Source: an uncultured Propionibacteriaceae bacterium (GTDB lineage Bacteria > Actinomycetota > Actinomycetes > Propionibacteriales > Propionibacteriaceae). From it: a stretch of 7,302 nucleotides of DNA. The notes under the pieces are model-generated. The model was given only the letters and a program-made list of their open reading frames with translations, was not told where the DNA came from and made no database searches. The position numbers and the translations under genes are program-made. The stretch lies in the NCBI GenBank assembly GCA_937988865.1, contig CALKHV010000140.1, positions 1-7,302 on the forward strand. The letters run 5' to 3'. Below are positions 7,218 to 7,302 of this stretch, in pieces. Position 1 is the stretch's first letter. Every line of letters begins with the position of its first letter.

Positions 7218-7302
7218 TCAGATCGACTGCATCCGCCCGCCGTCCACGGCCAGACTGACGCCGTTGATGTAGGCGGCGGCCGGCGCGCAGAGAAAAGCTA
7301 TT
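7218..7302 (-). CDS. Short-chain dehydrogenase/reductase (SDR), C-terminal 27 residues only
   Basis: The - strand reads IAFLCAPAAAYINGVSLAVD followed by GGRMQSI and a TGA at 7220-7218. This is the usual C-terminal end of classical SDR enzymes: the pattern '(I/V)xFLxSxxAxYIxGxxLxVDGG', where the final strand and the DGG turn border the active site and subunit contact. Members are NAD(P)H-dependent oxidoreductases in the cytoplasm, often labelled 3-oxoacyl-ACP reductase-like. The nucleotide-binding TGxxxGxG motif and the catalytic Tyr-x-x-x-Lys lie outside the window, so substrate and cofactor cannot be inferred. It is the most upstream of the three - strand genes here. Confidence 0.85.
   Translation of the reverse strand, partial: IAFLCAPAAAYINGVSLAVDGGRMQSI

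Noticed and set aside
6712..7272. Short + strand frames in the right-hand part (60-118 codons)
   Set aside because: They lie opposite the PilZ and SDR genes, which have recognisable motifs on the - strand. The + strand products show none.
1..7302. CRISPR array, tRNA, rRNA, or a defence or biosynthetic system
   Set aside because: The only repeats are degenerate protein-coding ones plus small palindromes. No tRNA or rRNA motifs and no gene set typical of such systems were recognised.

Overview
The window appears to join two unrelated pieces of DNA. Bases 1 to about 6640 are one very GC-rich reading frame on the + strand (75% GC in a 60-base hand count at 5641-5700). It encodes part of a giant, secreted-type, beta-strand-rich repeat protein. 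From about 6650 to the end, composition is lower (57% GC in a hand count at 7121-7180) and every recognisable gene is on the - strand: the 3' end of a short-chain dehydrogenase/reductase (SDR), a complete single-domain PilZ protein, and the first ~20-25 codons of a second PilZ-like protein.

Left part. The frame is open to the left edge, so the start and any signal peptide lie upstream. In order it holds an Ala/Val/Thr-rich N-terminal region, a Pro/Thr/Ser-rich linker, a ZU5-like domain ending in the motif HFSEY, a transitional beta-rich region, and at least 13 degenerate tandem repeats of about 103-149 residues. The repeats carry recurring signatures: PAGPYLR, LTVLGQ, (G)VAGxL, VPGVxLTG and NT. 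I see no cysteine in the whole frame. Base composition and codon use would fit a high-GC bacterium such as an actinobacterium, but the repeat family could occur in other phyla and I cannot place it.

Right part. The PilZ protein has both intact c-di-GMP-binding motifs, and the gene set looks proteobacterial, possibly Xanthomonadales-like (inference). On the - strand the order of transcription is SDR, PilZ, then second PilZ-like gene. The gaps hold a 16-bp perfect palindrome, a possible sigma-70-type promoter and a 7-bp-stem hairpin.

Junction. The repeat protein stops in the middle of its last repeat, and the second PilZ-like gene stops being PilZ-like, both at about 6625-6655. No transposase, terminal repeat or attachment site is seen there. 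An assembly or cloning chimera is the simplest reading; a real rearrangement is the alternative. The two halves should not be read as one functional unit.
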